Shown piece after piece: positions 16,574 to 25,184 of a stretch of DNA of 64,000 nt. The position numbers were made by a program, and so were the translations under genes. This DNA is from Neobacillus kokaensis (lineage in GTDB: Bacteria > Bacillota > Bacilli > Bacillales > Cytobacillaceae): assembly GCF_014656545.1 (NCBI RefSeq), contig NZ_BNDS01000008.1:45110-109109 (forward strand), in the 5' to 3' direction. The number at the start of each line of letters is the position of its first letter. Position 1 is the stretch's first letter. A model generated the notes under the pieces. The model had not been told where the DNA came from. It ran no database searches and saw nothing but the letters and a program-made list of their open reading frames with translations.

Positions 16574-17386
16574 ATGAAGAAGAAAAGAATCTTATCAATT
16601 GCTGCTCCATTTGTATTAGCGACAACTCTATTTGGACATGCTGCAAGTGCAGCGCCGAATGATAACTGGTTAAACAGCAGCAAAATGGAGTTAAGTGCTC
16701 ACCGTGGCGCTCAAGTGGCAGCGCCTGAAAACACATTAGAGGCGATCACTCAGGCTGGAATATTAGGATATGGCTTTGTTGAAATTGATGTTCAACAAAC
16801 GAAGGACGGTCATTATATCTTAATGCACGATAAAACAATCGATCGCACCACTACTGGCACTGGGAATGTTAAAGATTTGACATTAAAAGATATTCAAAGC
16901 TTTAAGATAGAAGACAAAGCAGGAAATGTAACAGAATATAAAGTACCAACATTGGAAGAAGTACTTGACGAAGCTCATAAATACAATATTGGTATCAATT
17001 TTGATGGTTCAAAAGGTAATTGGGATGACAAGGAATTCGTAGACGGTCTTATGGAAGAAGCTGAAGAAGCTCAAGTATTACATCATTCATTTTTTGTCTT
17101 AAGTAATGATGACATTAGAGATCAATTTAACGAATGGTACCCAGAAGCAACTGTAACATTCCTTGGAAATGCATTAACCAATCTAGAAAGCGATATCGAA
17201 GAGTTACAGCAATATGAAAATGCCATTTACACAACATCGATTAAAAATGTTGATGAAGAAACGGCTAAAGAAATAAGAAAAGCGGGCCTAAAATTACATG
17301 TATACTCCGTTAACACAGCTGAAACCTATGAAAAGGCGAAAAGAATTCATCCACGTTTGATTGAAACAGATGTCATTGTACCTTAA
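16574..17386 (+). CDS. Secreted glycerophosphodiester phosphodiesterase
   Basis: A GDPD-family enzyme of 270 residues that hydrolyses glycerophosphodiesters to glycerol-3-phosphate and an alcohol, probably outside the cell. A signal peptide (about residues 1-27, ending HAASA) is followed by SAHRGAQ, the PENT motif, EIDVQQTKDG and LMHD, which carry the catalytic histidines and metal-binding acids of the family. A TTG at 16538 opens the frame earlier. The ATG at 16574, with GGAAG 8 bp upstream, begins right at the signal peptide and is preferred. A second, different GDPD follows 315 bp downstream. Together they suggest scavenging of teichoic acid or phospholipid head groups. Confidence 0.88.
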   Translation: MKKKRILSIAAPFVLATTLFGHAASAAPNDNWLNSSKMELSAHRGAQVAAPENTLEAITQAGILGYGFVEIDVQQTKDGHYILMHDKTIDRTTTGTGNVKDLTLKDIQSFKIEDKAGNVTEYKVPTLEEVLDEAHKYNIGINFDGSKGNWDDKEFVDGLMEEAEEAQVLHHSFFVLSNDDIRDQFNEWYPEATVTFLGNALTNLESDIEELQQYENAIYTTSIKNVDEETAKEIRKAGLKLHVYSVNTAETYEKAKRIHPRLIETDVIVP

Positions 17387-17404
17387 TTCATTGATGGAAT
17401 AATT

Positions 17405-17595
17405 GTAAATTATAAAGATGCCCAAATATAAAATCTCCTGACACTCCCCCCATCCATAAATGGATGGGGTTTCACCTTTAAATAAACCAGGTTCTTCCAA
17501 TCTCTAGAATGAATCTAGCAAATGAACATCACTTCGGTCTAAAAGGCCTCAACAGCCGAAATCGTTCTAATGGCCCCTGCTAGCCTCTAGGTAAT
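17405..17595 (-). mobile_element. IS200/IS605-like end, orphan omega-RNA-like remnant
   Basis: A near-perfect hairpin CCCCATCCA/TGGATGGGG (17448-17456 with 17461-17469) with a TAAA loop lies in a 315-bp gap between two GDPD genes. In the minus direction it is preceded by segments that can fold (TTCGG/CCGAA at about 17543-17571; TCTAGA and CTCTAGG arms) and followed by GGAGTGTCAGGAG. GC-rich stem-loops of this look close the right end of tnpB-type IS200/IS605 elements and form the 3' end of their guide RNA. No transposase or tnpB remains. The assignment rests on remembered resemblance and is tentative. Confidence 0.4.
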
Positions 17596-17599
17596 TTTC

Positions 17600-17641
17600 C
17601 TTACAAAATTTCACATTATTTTTACATCACCCCTCTATAAA
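17600..17641 (+). promoter_or_regulatory. Pho-box-like direct repeats and -10 box
   Basis: CTTACA (17600-17605), TTCACA (17610-17615) and TTTACA (17621-17626) are hexamers spaced 10 and 11 bp, followed by TATAAA about 10 bp on. PhoP sites in Bacillus are direct repeats of TT(A/C/T)ACA with this spacing, and B. subtilis glpQ, a glycerophosphodiesterase gene, is PhoP-controlled. Phosphate-starvation control of the following gene is therefore a good inference. Confidence 0.55.
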
Positions 17642-17710
17642 ATTAATATTCTATTGTTATTTTTAAAAAGTAATCTATTCAAATAAATGAAATGATGGGA
17701 GATGTTCAGA

Positions 17711-18565
17711 TTGAGAAGAAAATGGTTACCTGCTCTTGGTGCTCTTGCTTTAGGAATCGGTGTTTTGTCTGGCGGAGGGAATGCCTTTGCGACAGAAAAA
17801 CATAAGGATATTTTAAATGTTTCACACCGTGGTGCTTCAGGTCATGCTCCGGAACACACTCTCATATCCTATGACATGGGAGAAAAAATGCACGGGGACT
17901 ATATTGAAATTGACCTGCAAATGACAAAGGATGGACAATTAATCGCCATGCACGATGAGAAAGTTGATCGGACGACAGATGGGACAGGCTTTGTTAAGGA
18001 TTACACATTAGCAGAAATCAAGCAATTAGACGCAGGAAGCTGGTTTAACGAAAAATACCCACAATACGCTGATCCAGATTATGCAGGGTTAAAAGTACCA
18101 ACGCTTGAAGAGGTCTTCAAAAAATTCGGCAAAAACAACGAATATTATATTGAAACAAAGTCGCCGGAAATCTATCCAGGTATGGAAAAGGAACTTTTAC
18201 GCCTCATCGATAAGTATGATATCGATAAAGAGACACTTCTTGTTCAATCTTTTAGCCCACAAAGCTTAGAAATTATGCATAAACTTGATCCATCTGTTAA
18301 GCTAGTTCAATTACTATCTTATAAAACAAAAGCGGTAATAACAGATGAAGAAATTGCAGCCATTAAAGAGTATGCCATGGGAGTAGGTCCTAACCACACC
18401 TATTTAAACGAAGAATACGTACAAAAGGTCGTTAACAACGGGCTTGAAATCCATCCATATACAGTAAATGATAAAGAAAGAATGAAGCAGTTAATTGACT
18501 GGGGTGTGACAGGAATGTTCACCAACTTCCCAGACTTGCTTCATGAAGTGAAGAAAGGTAGATAA
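17711..18565 (+). CDS. glpQ: Secreted glycerophosphodiester phosphodiesterase, GlpQ-like
   Basis: A second GDPD-family enzyme, about 284 residues. The signal peptide runs to about residue 28 (AFA cleavage), then SHRGASG, PEHT, EIDLQMTKDG and AMHDEKVDRTTDG carry the catalytic and metal-binding residues. QSFSPQSL and NHTYLNEE are also typical of GlpQ. It is longer in the middle than the first paralogue and clearly not a recent duplicate. ATG 17702 is abutted by GGGAG, so TTG 17711, nine bases from that site, is the better start. A Pho-box-like promoter lies about 70 bp upstream. Two hairpins close the transcript. Confidence 0.88.
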   Translation: MRRKWLPALGALALGIGVLSGGGNAFATEKHKDILNVSHRGASGHAPEHTLISYDMGEKMHGDYIEIDLQMTKDGQLIAMHDEKVDRTTDGTGFVKDYTLAEIKQLDAGSWFNEKYPQYADPDYAGLKVPTLEEVFKKFGKNNEYYIETKSPEIYPGMEKELLRLIDKYDIDKETLLVQSFSPQSLEIMHKLDPSVKLVQLLSYKTKAVITDEEIAAIKEYAMGVGPNHTYLNEEYVQKVVNNGLEIHPYTVNDKERMKQLIDWGVTGMFTNFPDLLHEVKKGR

Positions 18566-18582
18566 GTTCTTTAGTATAATCG

Positions 18583-18658
18583 AATGGGAGAGGAGTAATT
18601 TTCTCCCCTTTGTTGTTTGTTCAGCAAGCCAAGAAAAAAATGTTTCTTGGCTTTTTTA
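18583..18658 (+). terminator. Two successive hairpins after glpQ
   Basis: GGGAGA/TCTCCC (18583-18606) is followed by a much stronger AGCCAAGAAA/TTTCTTGGCT stem with a T-rich tail (18626-18658). Confidence 0.8.
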
Positions 18659-18751
18659 TTACTTCTAAGCAGTTATTCAGCCCCATACAATTAAATGAAC
18701 TAAATCCACTTTTCATTTCTTCTTTTACTAAATTCAAAGGAGTCTTTTCAA

Positions 18752-20047
18752 ATGACAAATCCATTTCAAGTACTTGTGCATGATTCTGCAAACGGCGAGC
18801 ATCCGATTGAACAATTTTTGAATACTATTGATATTCCCCTTGTCCAATACAAGAAAGAAGATGAAACATTAAAACTTGAAGACTTCCATTTATTACTTAC
18901 TTACGTAAAAGATGTGAACGATGTGATGAATGTAAGTTCTGTTTTTAACAGATTTGTAGAGATGAATCGAGGAGTGATGATCCTTAATGTTACAAAAGAG
19001 GTAAGTGATACACTTTTACACTACTTTGGATTTAGTCCGGGCGGCGAATGTAAAGCCTATTTCCTATTAAAAAAGGTAGATGGTACTTTCATCACTGAAA
19101 CATTTTCAGAAACTAGTGTTACCGGAGATAGTAAAGGAGCAATGGATAATGATAAGGCGATCTTTAAAACAGAGGATGAAATGGCTGCAAAAGTCTTCGT
19201 AGAGAGTGCGCTTGAGGTTATTCTAAGACAAATGACTCCAATTTTAATGCAGGTCAATCAAGCAAATGAAACAGACGATTCGATAAAGGGTTTCGTTAAA
19301 AAATTTACTTTTAATCGCCACTTTAAGTCCAGCGCTGCCGTTGACTATTATGATAAAAAAAATACATTCATCAATGAATTTGAAATTAAAGTTACCGTTG
19401 CCCTTAACAATCCAAAAGAAGGCGAACAGTATCAATTTATCATAGTAGAAGCCGATGGTTTTTTAAATCCTGGAACTCCTTTTAAGGATTATATATTAAG
19501 CAGGGGCTGGATGATGTATAAATCCCAGCTTTCTCTTAAACTGACCGATTCTAATCATAATCCGATTGATCATCAATTAGTGCTGGTCGCTTCTGCGCCT
19601 GATAACGAAAATAAAGAGCATGAGACAGAGGATACCATTGGTTTCGAAATATCGTCCGATGGAGCAAAGGCCTCCTATCAGAAAACGATAAAAAATACGA
19701 TTAAAGATTGGGAAGTTCGCGCAACAAAAATGACCTCTCATTACACCGAGTGGAACTTTGGCTGCCAGTGGCCGATTAATGGAATTGACGGATGGGTTCT
19801 TGGCCCCTTTCATTGGCCATTATCACTTGTATGCGAATTCCCACAGTTGTGTAAGAATACCTTTAAGCCACAGGTTGTTGCTGTTTGGCGTACCAAATCG
19901 ATTATGAAGGAAAAAGTTATCTTACACGTTGGAAATGAAACCAATTATATGTGGCCCTATATATTTGTAAGTGCACCTAACATGGATTTAAAGACGGTTT
20001 ATGGAGGAGAAAGAATCGAAATCGATCTTTCCAAGGTGTTGGAATGA
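18752..20047 (+). CDS. Unrecognised 431-residue protein
   Basis: I do not recognise this protein. It has no signal peptide and no transmembrane helix. The first 180 residues look alpha/beta and acidic. After about residue 195 the sequence becomes rich in alternating polar and aromatic residues (NEFEIKVTVALN, WEVRATKMTSHYTEWNFGC), suggesting a beta-sandwich or beta-barrel. Four cysteines are present (about residues 99, 340, 362 and 367). AAAGGAG precedes the ATG at good distance, and an intrinsic terminator follows, so it is a monocistronic, expressed gene. A soluble beta-pore or carbohydrate-binding fold would fit, but nothing in the sequence proves either. Confidence 0.8.
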   Translation: MTNPFQVLVHDSANGEHPIEQFLNTIDIPLVQYKKEDETLKLEDFHLLLTYVKDVNDVMNVSSVFNRFVEMNRGVMILNVTKEVSDTLLHYFGFSPGGECKAYFLLKKVDGTFITETFSETSVTGDSKGAMDNDKAIFKTEDEMAAKVFVESALEVILRQMTPILMQVNQANETDDSIKGFVKKFTFNRHFKSSAAVDYYDKKNTFINEFEIKVTVALNNPKEGEQYQFIIVEADGFLNPGTPFKDYILSRGWMMYKSQLSLKLTDSNHNPIDHQLVLVASAPDNENKEHETEDTIGFEISSDGAKASYQKTIKNTIKDWEVRATKMTSHYTEWNFGCQWPINGIDGWVLGPFHWPLSLVCEFPQLCKNTFKPQVVAVWRTKSIMKEKVILHVGNETNYMWPYIFVSAPNMDLKTVYGGERIEIDLSKVLE

Positions 20048-20125
20048 GTTTTAAGATATTAAGCTCAACATTAATAATCTATTTAATTTAGTGCTATATA
20101 ATAATTCGTCGGTTTAAATATGTAC

Positions 20126-20160
20126 AAAAGGCCAGTTAGATATTAACCGGCCTTTTTTTT
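20126..20160 (+). terminator. Intrinsic terminator
   Basis: AAGGCC(A)GTTA pairs with TAAC(C)GGCCTT and runs into eight T residues; it ends the 431-residue gene. Confidence 0.9.
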
Positions 20161-20429
20161 GTTAATATTCCTTTGGCTTTTCCGATTTTTCCTGATGGTC
20201 ATTAATCAAACGGCTTCCAAAACTCGGGAGTGACCTCTCTTCTTTCCGTTCTCTCCTCTTTCTTAGCCATTCTCGAACACGTCTACGCAACCTTGACAGC
20301 TTCTTCATCTTCTTCACCCCAATCACCTTCAGCTTTTCTCCATCGGCAATCCTACGGGTTTCTATGATGTGTTTCATTAGCAGTGTATTGTATTTATTTT
20401 AACAGGTATGGGCAAGTCTAACAAATCCT

Positions 20430-21130
20430 GTTTCTTTTCACCGCGACGGGACCTTAAATAGGGGCAACGGGGAATAGAACCGGCTTCTTTTTACTGCGAA
20501 GGATTCAAAAGTGGGGATAACGACAAAAGAACTGGCTTCTCATAGCCCCCGCCTATGGGACAAAATGATCGTTCCAATCAAAGAAACAGTCTCATAGACC
20601 CCGCCTATGGGACAAACCGATCGTTCAAATCGAAGAAACAGTCCCATAAACCTCGTCTATGGGACAAAATGAACGCTCCAATCAAAGAAACAGTCTCATA
20701 GACCCCGCCTATGGGACAAACCGATCGTTCAAATCGAAGAAACAGTCCCATAGACCTCGTCTATGGGACAAAATGAACGCTCCAATCAAAGAAACAGTCC
20801 CATAGACCCGCCTATGGGACAAACCGATCGCTCCAATCAAAGAAACAGTCCCATAGACGCTCTCTTTTTACCGCGAATGGCCTTAAATGGAGGCAACGGG
20901 TAATAGAACTGACTTCTTTTGACCGCGAAGAGTCCTTAAGCGGGGACCGCAGGCAAAAGAACTAGCTTCTTTTGACCGCGATGGGGCCTTAAGTGGGGAC
21001 AGCAGTCAATAGAACTGGCTTCTTTTTACCGCGAGAGTCCTTAAGCGGGGACCGCAGTCAATAGAACTGGCTTCTTTTTACCGCGGAGCGGCCTTTAGAG
21101 GGACCAACAGCAAAAAAAACTGGCTTCCTT
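20430..21130. repeat. Mosaic 52-bp tandem arrays (two unit types)
   Basis: Two unrelated repeat units share one period. Type A, marked by CCGCGA, starts at 20441 and 20494 and again at 20871, 20923, 20976, 21029 and 21081 (52-53 bp steps). Type B, marked by CTATGGGAC, starts at 20553, 20605, 20657, 20709, 20761 and 20812 (52, 52, 52, 52, 51 bp). Type B is inserted inside type A. Each type B unit also contains GTCCCATAG, so adjacent units can form a strong CTATGGGAC/GTCCCATAG hairpin. No reading frame spans the units. Confidence 0.9.
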
Positions 21131-21175
21131 TGACAGCGGAAGCCAGCCCCATCTCTGTTTCATATGTTAGGTGTA

Positions 21176-21682
21176 TCACTCAACAAGCTGATCGCCAATA
21201 AAATGCATTTGCTTCATGACCCTTCCTTCCTTACTTTTGTCATAAACAGTGTATTCTTTTTGCGGTTCAGCATCTGACCAAACGATATAGGCAATGAGAT
21301 CATTCTTATGATGCTCCAGCCTGTCTGTGCTCATGTACCCTTCATCAGGCTGCCAGTCTCTTGGCAAATCCTCACTTTCCCGATAAAAGGACAGATCAAA
21401 GATCCTGCTTTTGCCTTCTATTGCTTTTATTTCACCTGCAGCTGGATGATTCTTGCTGTATGCTTCAACTAATTTTTTTAACTCTGTTAGATCTTTTGGC
21501 GGGTTTAGAATCATATAATGCTTTCTAAGCGTCACCACTTCTTCATCCTTTTTACCAACGACCTCTTCTGTATTGGCGATTTCAAAAATCTTTGTTTCCC
21601 CGCTTGATTCCTCATTCTTTGTACAGCCAATTAAGAGTATACAAATCATCAAAACGATTATTTTTAGATTAACTTTAATCAC
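21176..21682 (-). CDS. Small lipoprotein coupled to the TSP3 protein
   Basis: A 168-residue lipoprotein of unknown function. The signal peptide ends in the lipobox LIGC (Cys at about residue 20). The mature part is acidic, with a possible helical segment (LTELKKLVEAYSKNHP) and a C-terminal beta-rich part. Its start overlaps the stop of the upstream gene by four bases (ATGA), so it is translationally coupled to the large thrombospondin-3-repeat protein, and the two probably act together at the cell surface. I do not recognise the family. Confidence 0.8.
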   Translation of the reverse strand: MIKVNLKIIVLMICILLIGCTKNEESSGETKIFEIANTEEVVGKKDEEVVTLRKHYMILNPPKDLTELKKLVEAYSKNHPAAGEIKAIEGKSRIFDLSFYRESEDLPRDWQPDEGYMSTDRLEHHKNDLIAYIVWSDAEPQKEYTVYDKSKEGRVMKQMHFIGDQLVE

Positions 21683-24396
21683 AATTCTCCCTCAAATGGT
21701 TCATCTATTTCCATTACAGTCACAAATGGCTTATATTTCCCATTATATTCATCAAAATGCTGCAGGACAAACCAGGAACGGAATCCTGCTAAGTTCTTAT
21801 ACACCTTCTCTACATCTGGCTGATCGAGCCCAAAATGATCATATAAACGAACACGCATGACTCCTTTAAAGTGATTATTCTCTACTGAAAAATCTTTTAC
21901 GGATACCGTATTCCCCCAAGTATCATTTACTGTAATAGTCAGTCCGCCTATCCGATCATTCCAAGTGCTAAACGTCGGGTAGCTAGCATTTCTCTGGATA
22001 TAATTATAAAATTCATTTGTATTCTTTGTACTCTGATCAAACTTAAGTGCTGCCAAATTACCTCCATTTTTCTTTAGCTCATCCACTAAGGCCTTTTTGA
22101 CAAATTCAACATAGGCTTTCGTTGTTTCATGCTCTTTTGCTTCTTTCGTTAACGTCTGGTTTCTATACTCTTTACCAGTTCCCTCTCTAAAATGATCAAT
22201 CATATCTAAAATCACATCTTCCATATCTCCCGTGGCAAACAAGCTTGTTGACATATCCTCAAACTCATAAAAGAGAATACTTGGGAAAGAAGATTCAAGT
22301 AATTGGAGTCTGAACATCCAGCTAAGGTCTTTTATTTCATCTTCTGTATAATCATTTGTTTTCATATCATTCGCGACATTTCCATTTTCATCATAGCCTG
22401 CTGGCCGATCTGATTGAAAAATGACTGTATCGGAAAAATTAGCGTCCAACGGTCTTGAATCCACATTATCAAGTTTTCCATCTCCGTCACTATCTTTTCG
22501 GTCAGGAAAACTCGTTGGAAAGAAACCTTCAAAATGAATCGTAACGCCAAAAATGGTTGCCGTGAATGATTGGAACGGACCCATTTCTTCCCCATCGGTT
22601 AATCCATCTCCGTCCGTATCTTTCTTGTTAGGATCTGAGTAGATGATACCGTATGGTGTTTTCATTCCTTCCGTTTCATAGATATCGTATAAGCCATCGC
22701 CATCTGTATCTGTTGTATCAACGGCCGCTTGATTGTACTCCCCGCCTGTTTTCGTTGCCTTTACACTCTTCGTCACTGGGTAGTCTATTTTCTTATTCCA
22801 AAGCTCGAGCCATTTTGTCTTATCCACCACTACATATTCACCAAAGTGAGTCGTTTCCACACTTATTGTATTCTTACTTGCATCTAAAACAGCGTCGGGG
22901 CTTTTATACATTTCCTCCTTTTCATCATACCAAATGATGGCTAGATTATTTTCCGACGTGTTTCCTAGCTTCGCTTCATCATACGTAAACGTAATGCTTG
23001 CTTTCTCAAATTCTGATTTTGTTGTGATGTTTACTGGAGCACCAATAATACCGTGTAACTTCGTTGTTTTCATATTGTTTGTGCTGCTGATTCTAGTCGT
23101 TTGCGCAATATTACCCTTTGCACTAAACTCAACTTCTACACTTTTAATTTCCGATTGACCAGGCCGAATCAATGATTTACGAATCGATTGTTTATAGGCT
23201 TTCTGTGAATCCTCTATTCCGTCCTTGTCGCTGTCTGCAGCATTGGGATTTGTCTTTAAAGCATATTCATCTCCATCACTTAACCCATCGCCATCTGTAT
23301 CGTACTTATTAGGTGATGATTTAAACTCATGTACTTCAAATCCGTCCGTTAAACCATCCTGGTCTGAATCTCCCTTCATCAAATTGGTTTTATAAGCTTG
23401 CTCGTCTTTATTACTCAGGCCGTCTTTATCGATATCTTCATCTGCATCACTTATGCGGTTACCATCTGTATCATATTTTGTTGGGGAAATAGTTGAGTTA
23501 ACTGCATATTCAATATTGTCCTTTAATCCATCACCATCTGTATCCTTTTTATATGGATTCATCCCATTTAGGAATTCTTTTCCATCCTTTATCGTGTCAC
23601 CATCCGTGTCAGAGGCAGATTCAAAGAATTCCTTATTAAAGGAGTAGCCGGCTTTTTCAAGTCCGAATAACACTTGTTTATAGGCATTTTGATAGGACTT
23701 TGATGCAGGGACGGCTAGATTTTTTTCTAGAAATTCATTCCCTTTTTCAGACATTTTCACCGCGTTATTCACATGAGCTTTTATTTTATTTCCTTTGTGA
23801 TCTGCATGATCGGAGATATCCGTTAAGATGCCGATTGCATTTTTATTGACAATTTTATCCGATAAATAAAAATTAAACAGGATATCGGCAAGTAATACTT
23901 CGGTTGGTTCATTAAAGTCGTTTTTGGATGCATATCCCCATAGATAACCTGTTAATCTATGTTTGATGTCCAGGAGCCGGTCGCTTTTTAGAACTACGCC
24001 TTTTATGTACTCCTCTTGAACTGCTTGTTCATATTCGTTAATCAATTGTTCAAACGTATCCAGGTCATTCATACCTTTTTGCTTCAAGCCACCGTTTTTC
24101 TTAAATTCCCCTTCTAGTCCCGTGGCATCAAACTTAGCATTCGTATCTTTTAGGACTTTGGCGAAACGCTTTAGTTCATTTACTGCAACCTTATCGTAGA
24201 TTTTTCCATCTCTGGTATCTTCATAGAATTCATATTCACTTAACCACTGTTTTACATTTTGCTCACTAGCATTCTTGTTTTTCCCTTGATTACCATTATT
24301 ATTACCCTTAGCGGCCGCCCCTTGCCCGGATGCGCCGAAAACAATTGCAGAGGCTAGTAAAACATTCAACATACGTTTTCCTTTATTTTTCATCAT
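21679..24396 (-). CDS. Secreted thrombospondin type 3 repeat (Ca2+-binding) protein
   Basis: A 905-residue exported protein. The signal peptide (about residues 1-29) is followed by an Asn/Lys/Gly-rich stretch and a helical domain. Calcium-binding DxDxDGxxD repeats come in three blocks (about residues 262-400, 560-605 and 630-648), for example DTDGDGLKDN and DSDQDGLTDG. Between them lies a beta-rich segment (about 410-540), and after them an unassigned C-terminal domain of about 250 residues. Repeats of this kind rigidify surface and toxin-like proteins when calcium binds. AGGAGG precedes the double ATG. It leads a two-gene operon with the lipoprotein. No LPxTG or other wall anchor is seen, so it may be released or held by its partner. 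Confidence 0.85.
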   Translation of the reverse strand: MMKNKGKRMLNVLLASAIVFGASGQGAAAKGNNNGNQGKNKNASEQNVKQWLSEYEFYEDTRDGKIYDKVAVNELKRFAKVLKDTNAKFDATGLEGEFKKNGGLKQKGMNDLDTFEQLINEYEQAVQEEYIKGVVLKSDRLLDIKHRLTGYLWGYASKNDFNEPTEVLLADILFNFYLSDKIVNKNAIGILTDISDHADHKGNKIKAHVNNAVKMSEKGNEFLEKNLAVPASKSYQNAYKQVLFGLEKAGYSFNKEFFESASDTDGDTIKDGKEFLNGMNPYKKDTDGDGLKDNIEYAVNSTISPTKYDTDGNRISDADEDIDKDGLSNKDEQAYKTNLMKGDSDQDGLTDGFEVHEFKSSPNKYDTDGDGLSDGDEYALKTNPNAADSDKDGIEDSQKAYKQSIRKSLIRPGQSEIKSVEVEFSAKGNIAQTTRISSTNNMKTTKLHGIIGAPVNITTKSEFEKASITFTYDEAKLGNTSENNLAIIWYDEKEEMYKSPDAVLDASKNTISVETTHFGEYVVVDKTKWLELWNKKIDYPVTKSVKATKTGGEYNQAAVDTTDTDGDGLYDIYETEGMKTPYGIIYSDPNKKDTDGDGLTDGEEMGPFQSFTATIFGVTIHFEGFFPTSFPDRKDSDGDGKLDNVDSRPLDANFSDTVIFQSDRPAGYDENGNVANDMKTNDYTEDEIKDLSWMFRLQLLESSFPSILFYEFEDMSTSLFATGDMEDVILDMIDHFREGTGKEYRNQTLTKEAKEHETTKAYVEFVKKALVDELKKNGGNLAALKFDQSTKNTNEFYNYIQRNASYPTFSTWNDRIGGLTITVNDTWGNTVSVKDFSVENNHFKGVMRVRLYDHFGLDQPDVEKVYKNLAGFRSWFVLQHFDEYNGKYKPFVTVMEIDEPFEGEL

Positions 24397-24419
24397 GAAA
24401 ACCTCCTATAAACTATTCA

Positions 24420-25054
24420 CTAAACCTATCAAAATATCACTATATGGCGAGAAGCGGCATGCAGTTACTCTGGTAGAGTTATATAATTTTTTCATGATTG
24501 AAGGATTTGATATCGTGGTTCCCCCCAGAGAAATATTGTCAAACTCTTGAGATTATGTCATGAAATCCACTCCCTCTATAAAGATAAATATTTTAACGGT
24601 TTTACCCGTTATTAATGGTAACGGAGGACGAAGTGTGTCGAATTCATCCGGGTCATCTCACGACCTTCTGTTACGCCGATGGTTTGCAACGACTTCAATG
24701 GGATGCACTATTTTGGTCTTTGAGGAGATTTGAGCCTTTGTGATAAAAAGATAAAACTTCATCGGGCTGTTTCTAGTGAAGATTATTCGGAAAATGGGGT
24801 ACATTCAAGTTCAGTCATCGTCATACTTACTTATTGGTGGAAACAATTTCCATACTTAATAATTGAACCAGTTTTTAGTTTAGATTATTTATCTTCGGTT
24901 TTTAAGGGGATAATTTACCATATTTGGATTTTTATATATAGTCCTTCCGTTCCGTAGTATCTTACGATTAAGGCTACAGATCAAGATTGTACAAAGAAGA
25001 ATGTCTTGAGATTGGATTAAAATTTGCAATCTCTTGTTCCCTTTTACTTAACGA
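24420..25054. other. Gene-free stretch with a GC-richer structured block
   Basis: No convincing gene. At about 24613-24680 a GC-richer block has GTAACGGAGG facing CCTTCTGTTAC and an internal GGTC/GACC pair, which could fold, and all three plus frames stay open across about 100 bp. It may be a decayed gene or an RNA. The rest is ordinary AT-rich DNA upstream of the divergent secreted-protein gene. Confidence 0.3.
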
Positions 25055-25086
25055 AAAAGACGCGTTCCTAAATAAACGCGTCTTTT
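25055..25086. terminator. Bidirectional terminator-like hairpin
   Basis: AAAAGACGCGTT pairs perfectly with AACGCGTCTTTT around an 8-nt loop, with A and T tracts on both sides. It lies downstream of the PBP1A gene read from the minus strand. Confidence 0.7.
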
Positions 25087-25184
25087 GCTACAAGTCATTT
25101 TTACCATCTTATCCAAGATAAAAAAAGCTTACCTGATAAGTTTGGATAACGCACCCGTTCGTAGAATTGGCGCCACTATCTATC

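Noticed and set aside
20162..20377. 71-codon basic minus-strand frame
   Set aside because: No ribosome site and very biased Arg/Lys/Glu composition; it lies between a terminator and repeats.
24730..24957. 75-codon plus-strand frame before PBP1A
   Set aside because: No ribosome site, composition like non-coding DNA, and no recognisable motif.
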